Assembly (NCBI GenBank): GCA_028285185.1
Contig: JANQQD010000043.1
Location: forward strand, 1 to 55,432
Length of the DNA stretch: 55,432 nucleotides
DNA from: Anaerolineae bacterium
GTDB taxonomy: Bacteria; Pseudomonadota; Alphaproteobacteria; DSM-16000; Inquilinaceae
Reading direction: 5' to 3'
Every line of letters starts with the position of its first letter. The first letter of the stretch is position 1. Of the stretch, positions 26,357 through 35,800 are shown one piece after another. Both the position numbers and the translations under genes were made by a program. Under the pieces are notes generated by a model that saw nothing but the letters and a program-made list of their open reading frames with translations, was not told the origin of the DNA and made no database searches.

Positions 26357-26908
26357 CTAGGCATCCGCTTCGTCCGCCAGACGGCGCCGCAACGTCCGAC
26401 GCCCCCGCGCCAGCAGCGACTCCACAGCCTCCACCCCCACGCCGAGAACGGCGGCCGCATCGGCGTTGCTGAGCCCCTGATGGTGGCAGAGCACGATGGC
26501 CGTCCGCTGCCGCTCCGGCAGATCCGCCAGGGCGGCCGCGACCCGTCTCGCCGTTTCGTCTTCGGCATAGGCTTGAGCCGGGTCCGGCCGCGGATCGACC
26601 GGATCGATCCCCCCGTCGAGCGGCGTCGTCGGACGCCGGCGACGGATCCTGTCGATCGCCAGGTTGTGGGCCACGCGGAACAGCCAGGTCGACAGCTTCG
26701 CCCCGCCCGGTCGCCAGCGCGGCGCCTCCGTCCAGAGCCTGAGGAACGTCTCCTGAGCGACCTCTTCTGCATCGTCGCGGTCGCTCAGCAGCCGCCCGGC
26801 AAAGGCGGTCACGGGGCGCAGGTGGCGCTGCACGAGCATACCGCAGGCCGCGCGATCCCCGGCGCCCGCCCGCTGCATCAGCGCGTCGTCTTCGCTCTGC
26901 GTCACCAC
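26357..26908 (-). CDS. ECF RNA polymerase sigma factor
   Basis: Sigma-70 family, ECF group, 183 residues. Region 2 reads RPVTAFAGRLLSDRDDAEEVAQETFLRLW followed by LSTWLFRVAHNLAIDRIRRRR (promoter -10 recognition and core binding); region 4 reads LPERQRTAIVLCHHQGLSNADAAAVLGVGVEAVESLLARGRRTLRRRL, the -35-binding helix-turn-helix. No extra C-terminal domain. It starts with GTG (two consecutive GTG codons) behind a weak site. It is controlled in all likelihood by the membrane protein encoded next. Confidence 0.92.
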   Translation of the reverse strand: MVTQSEDDALMQRAGAGDRAACGMLVQRHLRPVTAFAGRLLSDRDDAEEVAQETFLRLWTEAPRWRPGGAKLSTWLFRVAHNLAIDRIRRRRPTTPLDGGIDPVDPRPDPAQAYAEDETARRVAAALADLPERQRTAIVLCHHQGLSNADAAAVLGVGVEAVESLLARGRRTLRRRLADEADA

Positions 26909-26958
26909 GCCGTCCGGCTTGCCGCGTCATCATCGCCGTGTCGCGGGCGCCCGCGAAC

Positions 26959-27423
26959 CTAACCGCCCCGGGGCCCGTTTCCCCTTTCTGGTATCTCGTC
27001 GCGCGTGATGACGCCATCGCCGTTCGCATCAAGCCGCTCGAACATAGCCCCGGACCGTCCCAGCGCGTGCTCCTCAGCAGAGACCGTTCCGCTGCCGTCG
27101 GTGTCCAGCCGCTCGATGCGCTGATCGACGCGGTCGCCCAGCCGCCCGGACCCGAAGGCCAGCGCCTCGTCGCGCGTCATCTCTCCGTCGCCGTCCGTAT
27201 CGATCTGAAGGAACATCTCCTCACGGACGGTCTCGACCTCCTTGACCGTGATCTGACCGTCGCCGTCAGTGTCGAACCGGTCGAACATCGCGCCAGCTGT
27301 TCCCATCTGACCGGGGCGTCCGCCCGGCAGCGGCGCCGAACCAGGAAATCCGTCCTGCGCCATGCCCGTTCCCGGCAACACCAGAGCCACGGCAATCGCC
27401 GCGGCAAGAGACTTCATCGCCAT
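26959..27423 (-). CDS. Secreted EF-hand calcium-binding protein (calerythrin/calmodulin-like repeat)
   Basis: A 154-residue exported protein. The signal peptide ends at about residue 22 (GMA-QDG). Four EF-hand loops are complete and canonical: DTDGDGQITVKE (51-62), DTDGDGEMTRDE (75-86), DTDGSGTVSAEE (107-118) and DANGDGVITRDE (132-143). Both pairs should fold as EF-hand lobes. It lies 50 bases upstream of the ECF sigma gene in the same direction. EF-hand/sigma/anti-sigma/metal-resistance neighbours recur in alphaproteobacteria in my recollection, which suggests an envelope metal- or calcium-responsive regulon. Confidence 0.88.
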   Translation of the reverse strand: MAMKSLAAAIAVALVLPGTGMAQDGFPGSAPLPGGRPGQMGTAGAMFDRFDTDGDGQITVKEVETVREEMFLQIDTDGDGEMTRDEALAFGSGRLGDRVDQRIERLDTDGSGTVSAEEHALGRSGAMFERLDANGDGVITRDEIPERGNGPRGG

Positions 27424-27536
27424 CCGTCTTTGGCTCCCTTCGTGCGCCTGCGAAGTGCAGCGGCAGCATCAGCTCCGCCGTTTCCTTCGTTACACGCACG
27501 AGCGGGCGGAACCCGTCGCTGTCCGCATGCGCAGCA

Positions 27537-28883
27537 CTACCGGCCGCCCTGCGGCACCCCGACAAAGCGGACGGGGCGGCCATCGGGCGACCCCTGCAAT
27601 GTGCCGTCGCGCATGACGATGCGCCCGCGGATGATCGTTGCCATCGGCCAGCCGGTTACACGGCGCCCATGGAAGGGTGTCCAACCGCAGCGGCTTTCGA
27701 TCCACGCATTGGTAATCTCGCGCTCGGCCGCCAGGTCGACGATCGTGAAATCGGCATCGTAGCCGGCGGCGATGCGCCCCTTGCCGACGATCCCATAGAC
27801 GCGCTGCGGCCCGGCGCTGGTCAGGTCGACGAAGCGCTCCAGGCTCAGCCGACTCGCCGCCACATGGTCCAGCATGATCGGCACCAGAGTCTGCACGCCG
27901 GGCATGCCGCTGGGGCTGGCGGGATAGGCCTTTGCTTTCTCCTCGCTAGTGTGCGGGGCGTGGTCCGAGCCGACGATATCGACCGTGCCGTCGGCGACCG
28001 CTCGCCACAGGGCTTCGCGTTCGGCGGCATCGCGGATCGGCGGGTTCATCTGTGCCAGGCTTCCCAGCGCCTGATAGCACTCCGGCGCCGCCAGCGTCAG
28101 ATGCTGCGGCGTCACCTCCACGGTCGCCACGTCCCGATGGGCCGCCAGCAGCGTCATCTCTTCGCCGGTCGTGATGTGCAGCACGTGGACCGGCCGGTTG
28201 GCAGCCCGTGCCAGGGCCAGAATGCGTCGGGTCGCGCGGATCGCCGTCTCGCGGTCCCGCCAGACCGGATGGTATTCGTGGGTCACCTCGTCCGGCATCT
28301 CGCCGCGCCGCTTCACCAACCGCTGCTCGTCCTCCGCATGGACAGCGACGCGGCGTCTGCCATTGGCGAGAACGCGGGCCAGGTCGCTGTCTTCCGGCAC
28401 CAGAAGGTCGCCCGTGGACGATCCCATGAAGATCTTCACGCCGGAGGTCCCGGGAAGCTGCTCAAGCTCGCCCAGCCATTCGGCATTGTCCGCCGTGGCA
28501 CCGACGAAGAACGCGTGGTCGCACCAGGCGCGTTCGCGGGCCCGCCGCAGCTTGTCGTCCAGCGCGGCGGCATCGACGGTCAGCGGCTTGGTGTTCGGCA
28601 TCTCGAAGACGGCCGTGACGCCGCCCGCGACGGCGGCGCGCGTGCCGTGCTCCAGGTCTTCCTTGTGCTCCAGCCCCGGCTCGCGGAAATGGACCTGCGT
28701 GTCGATGACGCCGGGCAACACATGCAGTCCAGCGCATGGCAGCACGTCTTCGGCGGTGCCGGCGCTCAAATCCCCCATGGCGACGATGCGGCCTTCGCGC
28801 ACACCGACATCGGTGGCAGCCAAGCCGCCGGGCGTGAAGACCTGGCCGCCCTTCAGGATCAGGTCGTACCGCTCTGCCGTCAT
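27537..28883 (-). CDS. pyrC: Dihydroorotase (class I, PyrC2-like)
   Basis: Zinc amidohydrolase of pyrimidine synthesis closing carbamoyl-aspartate to dihydroorotate, 448 residues. Motifs: IDTQVHFREPGLEHKEDL (60-77), FEMPNTKPLT (93-102), the carbamylated-lysine motif GVKIFMGSSTGDLLV (Lys150), HVLHITTGEE, and GSDHAPHTSEEK for the catalytic aspartate. The usual HxH metal pair reads QVH (Gln63, His65); I recall this Gln variant as common in alphaproteobacterial proteins annotated as dihydroorotase. Allantoinase or hydantoinase is less likely. Overlaps the end of the upstream glycosyltransferase gene by four bases. Confidence 0.85.
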   Translation of the reverse strand: MTAERYDLILKGGQVFTPGGLAATDVGVREGRIVAMGDLSAGTAEDVLPCAGLHVLPGVIDTQVHFREPGLEHKEDLEHGTRAAVAGGVTAVFEMPNTKPLTVDAAALDDKLRRARERAWCDHAFFVGATADNAEWLGELEQLPGTSGVKIFMGSSTGDLLVPEDSDLARVLANGRRRVAVHAEDEQRLVKRRGEMPDEVTHEYHPVWRDRETAIRATRRILALARAANRPVHVLHITTGEEMTLLAAHRDVATVEVTPQHLTLAAPECYQALGSLAQMNPPIRDAAEREALWRAVADGTVDIVGSDHAPHTSEEKAKAYPASPSGMPGVQTLVPIMLDHVAASRLSLERFVDLTSAGPQRVYGIVGKGRIAAGYDADFTIVDLAAEREITNAWIESRCGWTPFHGRRVTGWPMATIIRGRIVMRDGTLQGSPDGRPVRFVGVPQGGR

Positions 28884-29896
28884 TCTCTCTCCTCCCCTCC
28901 CGTGTCATGCCGCCAGGCGTCATGCAGGCGGCGGACAACGGCCTCGACTGCATCGACCGTCAGGCTGTCCATCAGCGTGTCGGTCGTGCGGTGATCGTAG
29001 CCTGGGGCCGCCATCATCTCCTCCACCGAGACCGGCGTGGCGGCGACCGCCGCCCATCGCCCCCAGGGCCGGTAGCGCGCGGGCCAGCCCGGACCGAAGA
29101 GTGCCACCGTTGGCAATCCACCGGCTGCGGCCATGTGCATCAGCCCGCTGTCGAGGCCGATGAAGAACGCTGACCGCGCCAGGCAGGCCGCCGCGACGGC
29201 CGGATCGGTGCGGCCCATCAGGTCGACGACCGTCTCCGCAGGTAAGGCGTTCAGCAGGGGTGCCGCCCGTACCCGCTCGTCGGCCGTGCCGAAAACCGCG
29301 ACCCGGTGGCCGGAAAACGGTGCGGCCGGCCCGGTCAGCCCGACGACCAGCTCGGCGAACCGCTCCTGGCGCCATTCCTTGCCACGCCAGTTGGCGGTCG
29401 GTGCCACGGCCAGGATCGGCCGCCCGTCCGGCAGCAGCCGCGCTGCCTTTTCCTGCATGGCGGCATCGAACCATAGGCGCGGCGACGGCGGCGGATCGAT
29501 GCCGATCAGCGCGCCGTATTCCTCCACCACGTGGACACGGTCGTCCCTGCGGCCGCTGCGCATCAGGCGGCGGCGGGCCCGGATCAGGAACGACACGGCG
29601 GAATTGCGGAGGTCCACAACCATGCCCCAACGCGTTCCCGCCACCGATCGCCACAGCGCCAGCCAATGTCCGCCACGGCGCTGCTTGTCCAGAACGATCA
29701 GCCGTTGCAGGCCCGGAACGGCGGCAAACAGACCGGCCGCCACCGGCCCACAGGCCACGGTCACCTCGGCGCCAGGGTGCCGGTCGAGCAATGCACCGAG
29801 GATGCCGGTGGACAGCACCGCATCACCCAGCCGATTTGCCGTGATGAACAGGATCTTCAAAGGTCGCCACCGCGATCGGGACAGGCGGCTTGCCAA
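28880..29896 (-). CDS. Glycosyltransferase family 9 (heptosyltransferase-like)
   Basis: GT-B fold transferase, 338 residues. The N-terminal strand LKILFITANRLGDAVLSTGIL is typical of ADP-heptose:LPS heptosyltransferases, and the C-terminal donor-binding half has SAFFIGLDSGLMHMAAAGGLPTVALFGPGWPARYRPWG, where the D-SGLMHMAAA motif contacts the nucleotide sugar. Such enzymes add heptose to the LPS inner core or act in related glycan assembly. The start is uncertain: a TTG at 29858-29860 would begin directly at the first strand. Translationally coupled to pyrC by overlap. Confidence 0.82.
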   Translation of the reverse strand: MASRLSRSRWRPLKILFITANRLGDAVLSTGILGALLDRHPGAEVTVACGPVAAGLFAAVPGLQRLIVLDKQRRGGHWLALWRSVAGTRWGMVVDLRNSAVSFLIRARRRLMRSGRRDDRVHVVEEYGALIGIDPPPSPRLWFDAAMQEKAARLLPDGRPILAVAPTANWRGKEWRQERFAELVVGLTGPAAPFSGHRVAVFGTADERVRAAPLLNALPAETVVDLMGRTDPAVAAACLARSAFFIGLDSGLMHMAAAGGLPTVALFGPGWPARYRPWGRWAAVAATPVSVEEMMAAPGYDHRTTDTLMDSLTVDAVEAVVRRLHDAWRHDTGGEERE

Positions 29897-29958
29897 GCGG
29901 CATCGGTCCGCCCAACTGTGAGGCCATCGGGTTTCGTCATTTCCGGATCGCCAACGTC

Positions 29959-30843
29959 ATGCCTTCCTATGTCCTGCTGTCAAGCCGCGGTGTCCTGTCA
30001 GTCTCGGGCGACGACCAGGTGGCCTTCCTGCAGGGGCTCGTGTCCAACGACGTGCGAAACGCGGCACCGGACCGTGTGCTGTTTTCGGCCTTCCTGACAC
30101 CCCAGGGCAAGTACCTCCACGACTTCTTCTTGGTGCACCATGACGGTCGCCTGCTGTTGGACTGCGAGGCAGAGCGGTCTGCGGACCTCTTTAAGCGGCT
30201 GAAGATCTACCGCCTGCGCTCAAAGGTCGATCTCGCCGATGCCAGCGATGCCTTCGCGGCCGCTGCCGTGCTTGCCCATGATGCACCCGGGCTGTTCGGG
30301 CTGCCGGACCGGCCGGGGGCGGCGGTACCCTGGGGCGGCGGCGTCGCCTATGTCGACCCGCGGCTGGCGGCGATGGGCGTGCGCGTCCTCTTGCCGCGCG
30401 AGGGGGCAGAGAGCGAGCTGCGCGCCTTGGGCCTGGAGCCCGCGGGCATCGACCACTACGAGCGTCTCCGCCTGGGTCAGGGCGTGCCCGACGGCAGCCG
30501 GGACGTCGCCGTGGAGAAGGCGACGCTCTTGGAAAGCAATTTCGACGAGTTGAACGCCATCGCCTGGGACAAGGGCTGCTATATGGGTCAAGAGCTGACG
30601 GCGCGCACCAAGTATCGCGGCCTGGTGAAGCGGCGCCTGGTGCCCGTGGATATCGACGGCCCGATCCCGCCCTCAGGCACGGCGATCACGGCCGATGGCC
30701 GGGAAGTGGGCGAGATGCGCTCCGCGCAGGATGCCTATGGTCTGGCCGTGCTGCGCCTCGACGTCCTGGAAGATTTGCAGGAACCGTTGACCGCCGGCGA
30801 CAGCCGTCTCCGGCCGCGCAAGCCGGAATGGGCGGCATTCTGA
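29959..30843 (+). CDS. ygfZ: Folate-binding protein YgfZ (Fe-S cluster repair/assembly)
   Basis: Tetrahydrofolate-dependent protein of the GcvT-fold family that supports Fe-S enzymes such as MiaB, 294 residues. The diagnostic motif K-G-C-Y-x-G-Q-E is present as WDKGCYMGQELTARTKYRG around residue 207-225, and the N-terminal part has the typical FLQGLVSNDV. The ATG at 29959 starts the usual MPSYVLLSSRGVLSVSG; the open frame extends 23 codons upstream into the divergent gene. Promoter must overlap the start of the glycosyltransferase gene. Confidence 0.9.
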   Translation: MPSYVLLSSRGVLSVSGDDQVAFLQGLVSNDVRNAAPDRVLFSAFLTPQGKYLHDFFLVHHDGRLLLDCEAERSADLFKRLKIYRLRSKVDLADASDAFAAAAVLAHDAPGLFGLPDRPGAAVPWGGGVAYVDPRLAAMGVRVLLPREGAESELRALGLEPAGIDHYERLRLGQGVPDGSRDVAVEKATLLESNFDELNAIAWDKGCYMGQELTARTKYRGLVKRRLVPVDIDGPIPPSGTAITADGREVGEMRSAQDAYGLAVLRLDVLEDLQEPLTAGDSRLRPRKPEWAAF

Positions 30844-30883
30844 GGCGAATTGGCCTGGCGGGCACGAGGGATCTGGACGAGCC

Positions 30884-31279
30884 ATGCAAACGTTTCATTC
30901 CCTGACCGTCATAATCAAGGTTCCGGACATCCGCAGGGCAATCGATTTCTATGCGTCCATCGGCTTCGATTTGGTCGGCACCGACGAAGCCCACTATGGA
31001 GACGGGAACATCTATTGGGCCATGCTGCGCAACGGCGGTGCATCGATGATGCTCAACATCGATGGCGACGACTCGCCGAAGACCAGCCAGGATTTCTACC
31101 TGCGCGTTGAGAACGCCGACGCCCTGTATGAGGCCATCAAAGACAAGGTGACGATCACCGAGGAACTGCACGACCAGTTCTATGGCATGCGGGATTTCTG
31201 GTTCAGCGACCTGTTCGGATATCAATGGGGTGCGGGTCATCCGCTGGGCGAAGTCTCCGAGCCCGAAGGCGGGGAATAG
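30884..31279 (+). CDS. VOC/glyoxalase-fold protein
   Basis: A 131-residue protein of the vicinal-oxygen-chelate superfamily (beta-alpha-beta-beta-beta modules): KVPDIRRAIDFYASIGFDLVG at the start and FWFSDLFGYQWGAGH at the end. Few obvious metal ligands are in place beyond a late aromatic/His set, so it may be a bleomycin-resistance-like binding protein rather than an enzyme. It starts 40 bases after ygfZ in the same direction. Confidence 0.8.
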   Translation: MQTFHSLTVIIKVPDIRRAIDFYASIGFDLVGTDEAHYGDGNIYWAMLRNGGASMMLNIDGDDSPKTSQDFYLRVENADALYEAIKDKVTITEELHDQFYGMRDFWFSDLFGYQWGAGHPLGEVSEPEGGE

Positions 31280-31556
31280 GTCAGAGATCCTGCCGGGCAT
31301 GGGATTTCGAACCTGATTTCATTTGACATTTCGGCGCCGGTCGGGCCTTAGTGCGGCCAGCGACACTCCCGTTTCGGTCGAGAACTCGACCACGCGCCGA
31401 CCCGGTACTTGGTCGGCCAGGTTTCTTTCCGGCACTTCTGGGCGTTTCGTTAGACGGGTATCCGCATTGATCGTGCGCCCGTCGACAGGCCGCGTTCGCT
31501 CTCGTTTATGAGGATCGCGAACGCCCGGAACCATGACCGAGAAAGACCAAGGATAG

Positions 31557-32807
31557 ATGACCGATTTTGCGGGCCTGAGCCTGGCCCAACCGATCCTTCG
31601 CGCTGTCGCCGACGAAGGCTATTCGACCCCGACGCCCATCCAGGGCAACGCCATTCCGCCGCTGCTGGAAGGTCGCGACCTGCTGGGCGTAGCCCAGACC
31701 GGCACAGGCAAGACCGCGGCCTTTGCGCTGCCGCTGCTGCACCGCCTGGCCGGCAGCGCCGGTGCCCCGCTGCACAAGCGGCCACGCGCCCTGATCCTGG
31801 CGCCCACACGTGAACTGGCAAGTCAGATCGACGAGAGCCTGCGATGCTACAGCCGCTATCTGGGCATCCGATCCACCGTCGTCTTCGGCGGCACCTCGAT
31901 CCGACCCCAGATCCGCGCCCTGGCGCAAGGCAAGCACGTGCTGGTCGCCACGCCCGGGCGGCTCTTGGACCTGATGAAGCAGGGCCATGTGCGGCTCGAC
32001 GCCGTCGAGGTGTTCGTGCTGGACGAGGCCGACCGCATGCTCGACATGGGCTTCATCGGCGATGTCAGGAAGATCGCCGCCGCCCTTTCCCGGCGCCGGC
32101 AGACGGTGCTGTTTTCGGCAACCATGCCGAAGTCGGTGCAAAGCCTGGCCGACAGCCTGCTGAACGATCCGGTGCGGGTCGAGGTTGCGCCGACCGCGAC
32201 CACAGCCGAGAGGGTCGAGCAGCGCGTCCTCTTCGTGCCGAAGGACAAGAAGCGGGCTCTGGTCGGCGAACTGCTGGCCGATACCGGTATCGAACGGGTG
32301 CTGATCTTCACCCGGACGAAGCACGGCGCCGACCGCGTGGCCAAGCACCTGCATCAGGGCGGCGTTCGCGCCGAAGCGATCCACGGGAATAAGGCCCAGA
32401 ATGCGCGGGAGCGGACGCTTCGCGATTTCCGCGACGGACGCCTGCGCGCCTTGGTGGCAACGGACATCGCGTCGCGCGGCATCGACGTGGACGGCGTGAC
32501 CCACGTGATCAATTTCGAGCTGCCCAACGATCCGGAGAGCTATGTGCACCGGATCGGGCGCACGGCGCGCGCCGGAGCCGCCGGCATCGCGCTGTCGTTC
32601 TGCGATCATGAAGAGCGCGCAGCACTGCGGGTCATCGAAAGGACGATCCGCCAGCGTCTGACCGTGGTCGAAGACCACCCCTATCACGTGGCGGAGATCG
32701 CGAACGACCCAATCCCGGCGAAGCGAAACCCGCGGCAGCGGCGCCATCAGGGCCAGCGCCGCCGGAATGCGCAGCACACATCGCGACCTGCTGGCAAAGC
32801 TGCGTAG
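31557..32807 (+). CDS. rhlE: DEAD-box RNA helicase, RhlE type
   Basis: ATP-dependent RNA helicase, 416 residues. Motifs in order: Q motif ([23 protein letters not shown]), [12 protein letters not shown], Ia PTRELASQ, Ib [78 protein letters not shown]. The short basic C-terminal tail (about 365-416, rich in R, Q, K) is typical of RhlE and aids RNA binding. A 277-base leader separates it from the VOC gene and contains TTGACA at 31323-31328; cold or ribosome-stress induction is common in the family. Confidence 0.93.
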   Translation: MTDFAGLSLAQPILRAVADEGYSTPTPIQGNAIPPLLEGRDLLGVAQTGTGKTAAFALPLLHRLAGSAGAPLHKRPRALILAPTRELASQIDESLRCYSRYLGIRSTVVFGGTSIRPQIRALAQGKHVLVATPGRLLDLMKQGHVRLDAVEVFVLDEADRMLDMGFIGDVRKIAAALSRRRQTVLFSATMPKSVQSLADSLLNDPVRVEVAPTATTAERVEQRVLFVPKDKKRALVGELLADTGIERVLIFTRTKHGADRVAKHLHQGGVRAEAIHGNKAQNARERTLRDFRDGRLRALVATDIASRGIDVDGVTHVINFELPNDPESYVHRIGRTARAGAAGIALSFCDHEERAALRVIERTIRQRLTVVEDHPYHVAEIANDPIPAKRNPRQRRHQGQRRRNAQHTSRPAGKAA

Positions 32808-32843
32808 CCGCAGGGGCCGGCTCCCCCGAGGTTGGGGCGGCGG

Positions 32844-35800
32844 TCAGTTTATGCCGTCGAGGACATCCTGGGCCTCCACGATGTCCGCCGTTTCCGGCTC
32901 GATCGTTACGCGGGACAAGGCATCCTCAAGCAGCGCGCGCGCTGCGGCTTCGTCCCCGCTTCGCAGCCTGGACCTGGCCAGCGATACGCTCGCACGCAGG
33001 TACAGCATCGCCGTTCCGTGGCTGAGCGCTGTCTCTCGCGCAATGCTGAAGCAGCGCTCCGCTTCGCCCCGGAACCGACCTCCCTTCGCGGTCAGCAGCG
33101 ATCCCTTCAGGCGCAGAAGTTCGGGATCGAAGTAGGCCGGGCGTCCCCCGCGCGTCGGCGAAAGTGCCCGATTGAGGGTCTCCAGCGCTTCGTCAATACG
33201 GCCGGCGGCGGCGTATGACTCGCCGATCCAGGCCTCCGCGCAAGGGCGGGCCAGGCCGGCCCCCGTCGCAAGGTAGCCTTCAAGGCCCTTCTTCAGCCGA
33301 TCTATGCCCCGTCGGTCGCCCTTGCGGTCCGCCGCGCGCCCCAGCTGGATCTCCGCCTGGGCGGCCCACTGCGCGAAGCTCTGCTTGCGCGCGATCTCGC
33401 GTGCGGCCGACGCATGGCGCTCGGCGGCTTCGACGTCACGCAGGAAAAGGCCCATGTTCGCAGCGAAGACCTGGGCGAAAGCCAGGCTGAAACCGTGATC
33501 CGCCTTCTTGGCCATGTTCAGGGCGCGCCGGCTCGCCGCCAACGCCGTGCCGGCATTCCCCGCCAGGGCATGGAGCCACGAGAGATAGGATAGGGCGGCC
33601 GTAGCGAGGCTGACCCCGAACAGCACCAGATGGTCTTCCTGCTGCTCCGGCATGAACAGGTCGACAGCCTGCCGGAAGTTCTTCTGCGCCTCGGAAAGAT
33701 CGCCGCCATAGAAGAGGCACACGCCAAGCGTGTACTTGGCCGCGACATGCGCCACCGGATCACCCGAATTCTCGGCAAGCGATAGGAAGCGCTCAGACAG
33801 CTCCGTGGCGATATCCAGGTCGGCACGGACCGTGTAAAAGCTCCACAACCCCCACAGGACATGGATCGGCTCACCGATCCTTGTGATCTGCGAGGACAGC
33901 CAGCGGGCGCGCGCATAGATCGCCTCCACCTCGCTCGACGCGAAGCCGTGACTCGCCAAGAGCTGCGGCCCCAGCAGCAGCAGAAACCGCAGTTCACGTT
34001 CGCTGCGCCGATCTTCCTCCGGGATCAGTTCAACCAGCGCCAGCGCCCTGCGGAAATGGCTGATCGCCTCCTGGTGCGCGGAAACGCCGATCGCCTGCCT
34101 GCCCGCCACCTCCAGGAACTCGATCGCCTTCGACAGGTTGCCGCCTTCCGTGAAGTGGTAGGCGATCACCTCCGGCTGTGCGGCGATTTCGGCGCGGACC
34201 TGCTGCTCCAGCACCGAGGCGATCCGCCGGTGATGGGCGACCCGCTGCTGCTTCAGGATGGAGCGATAGGTGAATTCCTGCACCAAGGCATGCTTGAATT
34301 CGTACTGGACCTCCGGCACGCGCCCGATCCGGAAGATGAGGTCCGCCTCCTGCAGTTGCTTCAGCGCGTCGTGCAGCGCCTGGGGCTCGGCACTGGCCAC
34401 GGAACTCAGTTCGGAGAAACTGAACCTCCGTCCGAAGACCGAAGCGATCTCAAGCACGCGGCGCGCCAAGCCCAGCCGGTCGATGCGCGCCATCAAGGAC
34501 GCCTGCAGAATATGCGGGATCTGTTCCGACGCCGCGGCAGGCCGACCGGCCTGCTCACCCGGGCTGCCGCCTATGGCCGGCTCGGACAGGGGCTTGGCCA
34601 GTTCTTCCAGATACAGCGGCACGCCGTCGGCGCGCTCGACGATGCGCGCTACCTGCTCTACGGACAAACCGCCTAACTGCAGCTCGGCAAGCATGCTGTT
34701 CGCTTCGGCATCCGTCAGACGGCGAAGCGCGACAACGGTCCCCGCTTCCTCATCGAGCCAGCGCGGCGGATCGCCTGGTCGACGGCTGAGGATCAACATC
34801 ACCCGATAGTGGGGGAGTCTCTTCCGCAGTCTGCCTAGGAACTCACCGGTGGTCGGATCGATCCAGTGAACGTCCTCGACGATCAGAAGAAGGCATTCCT
34901 TCTCGCACAGATGGATTATGTGGTCGACCAGGGCGTCGAGCATTCTTTCCTTTTGCTCTTGGGCGCTCAGTCTCGATTTCGTGTATCGATGACCACACGA
35001 CAATGCCAGTATTGTGCAGAAGTATGGTGCAATCTCCTCAACATTCAGCTTGTTTTCGCGGAGCCAGCGCTCAAGCCTGTCTAGTTTTCTTTCGTCAGAG
35101 TCGGCCGCGGCAAAGCCCATCACTGATTTCAAGTATTGTACGATCGGATAGAGGACGCTGCTCTGATGATGCGGAGAGCAATCGAGCTGCAGCAAGCCGG
35201 TGCCATTCGCCCCGATGCGTCCACAGAATGCGTGGATCAACCTGGACTTGCCGATGCCGGGCTCGCCGAGGATCGTGACGTGTCGCCCGGGCCCGGTCGA
35301 GAGCCTGCCCCAGTGTTCAAGCAGTTCCCCAAGCTCAAGGTCGCGGCCGATCAGCCTCGTGAGATGCGCTCCGAAGTGGCGCGCATCGAAGCGACTGCGG
35401 ACCAGCTTCTCCCCGACGACGCTGTAGAGCTGGGCGTAAAGGGCTGGGCGCCCGCCGTCGACGATGCCGCCGATCGGCCTTGTCTCAAAGGCTGACTGGA
35501 CGAGCGCATTGGTGGACGTGGCGATGATCACGGCACCCGGATCTGCCTGTTGCTCGAGCTGCGCGGCGGCGAACAGGGCGTTGCCTGCAATCTGCGCGTC
35601 GAGCGGCCGATCTGCAGAGGCCGCCGTCACGATCACTTCGCCGCTGGCAATCCCGCAGCGCGCCACGAGATCGGCGACGGTATCGAGTCTGGCCACGGCT
35701 TGAACGGCCTTGACGCCGGCAAGGACGGCCCGCTCCGGGTCATGTTCCTGCGCTCTGGGATAGCCGAAGCCGATGATCAGGCGATCCGCGACGACATGGA

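Noticed and set aside
31323..31511. Small open frame upstream of rhlE
   Set aside because: Arginine/serine-rich composition typical of random GC-rich frames; the region reads better as a leader with a possible -35 element.
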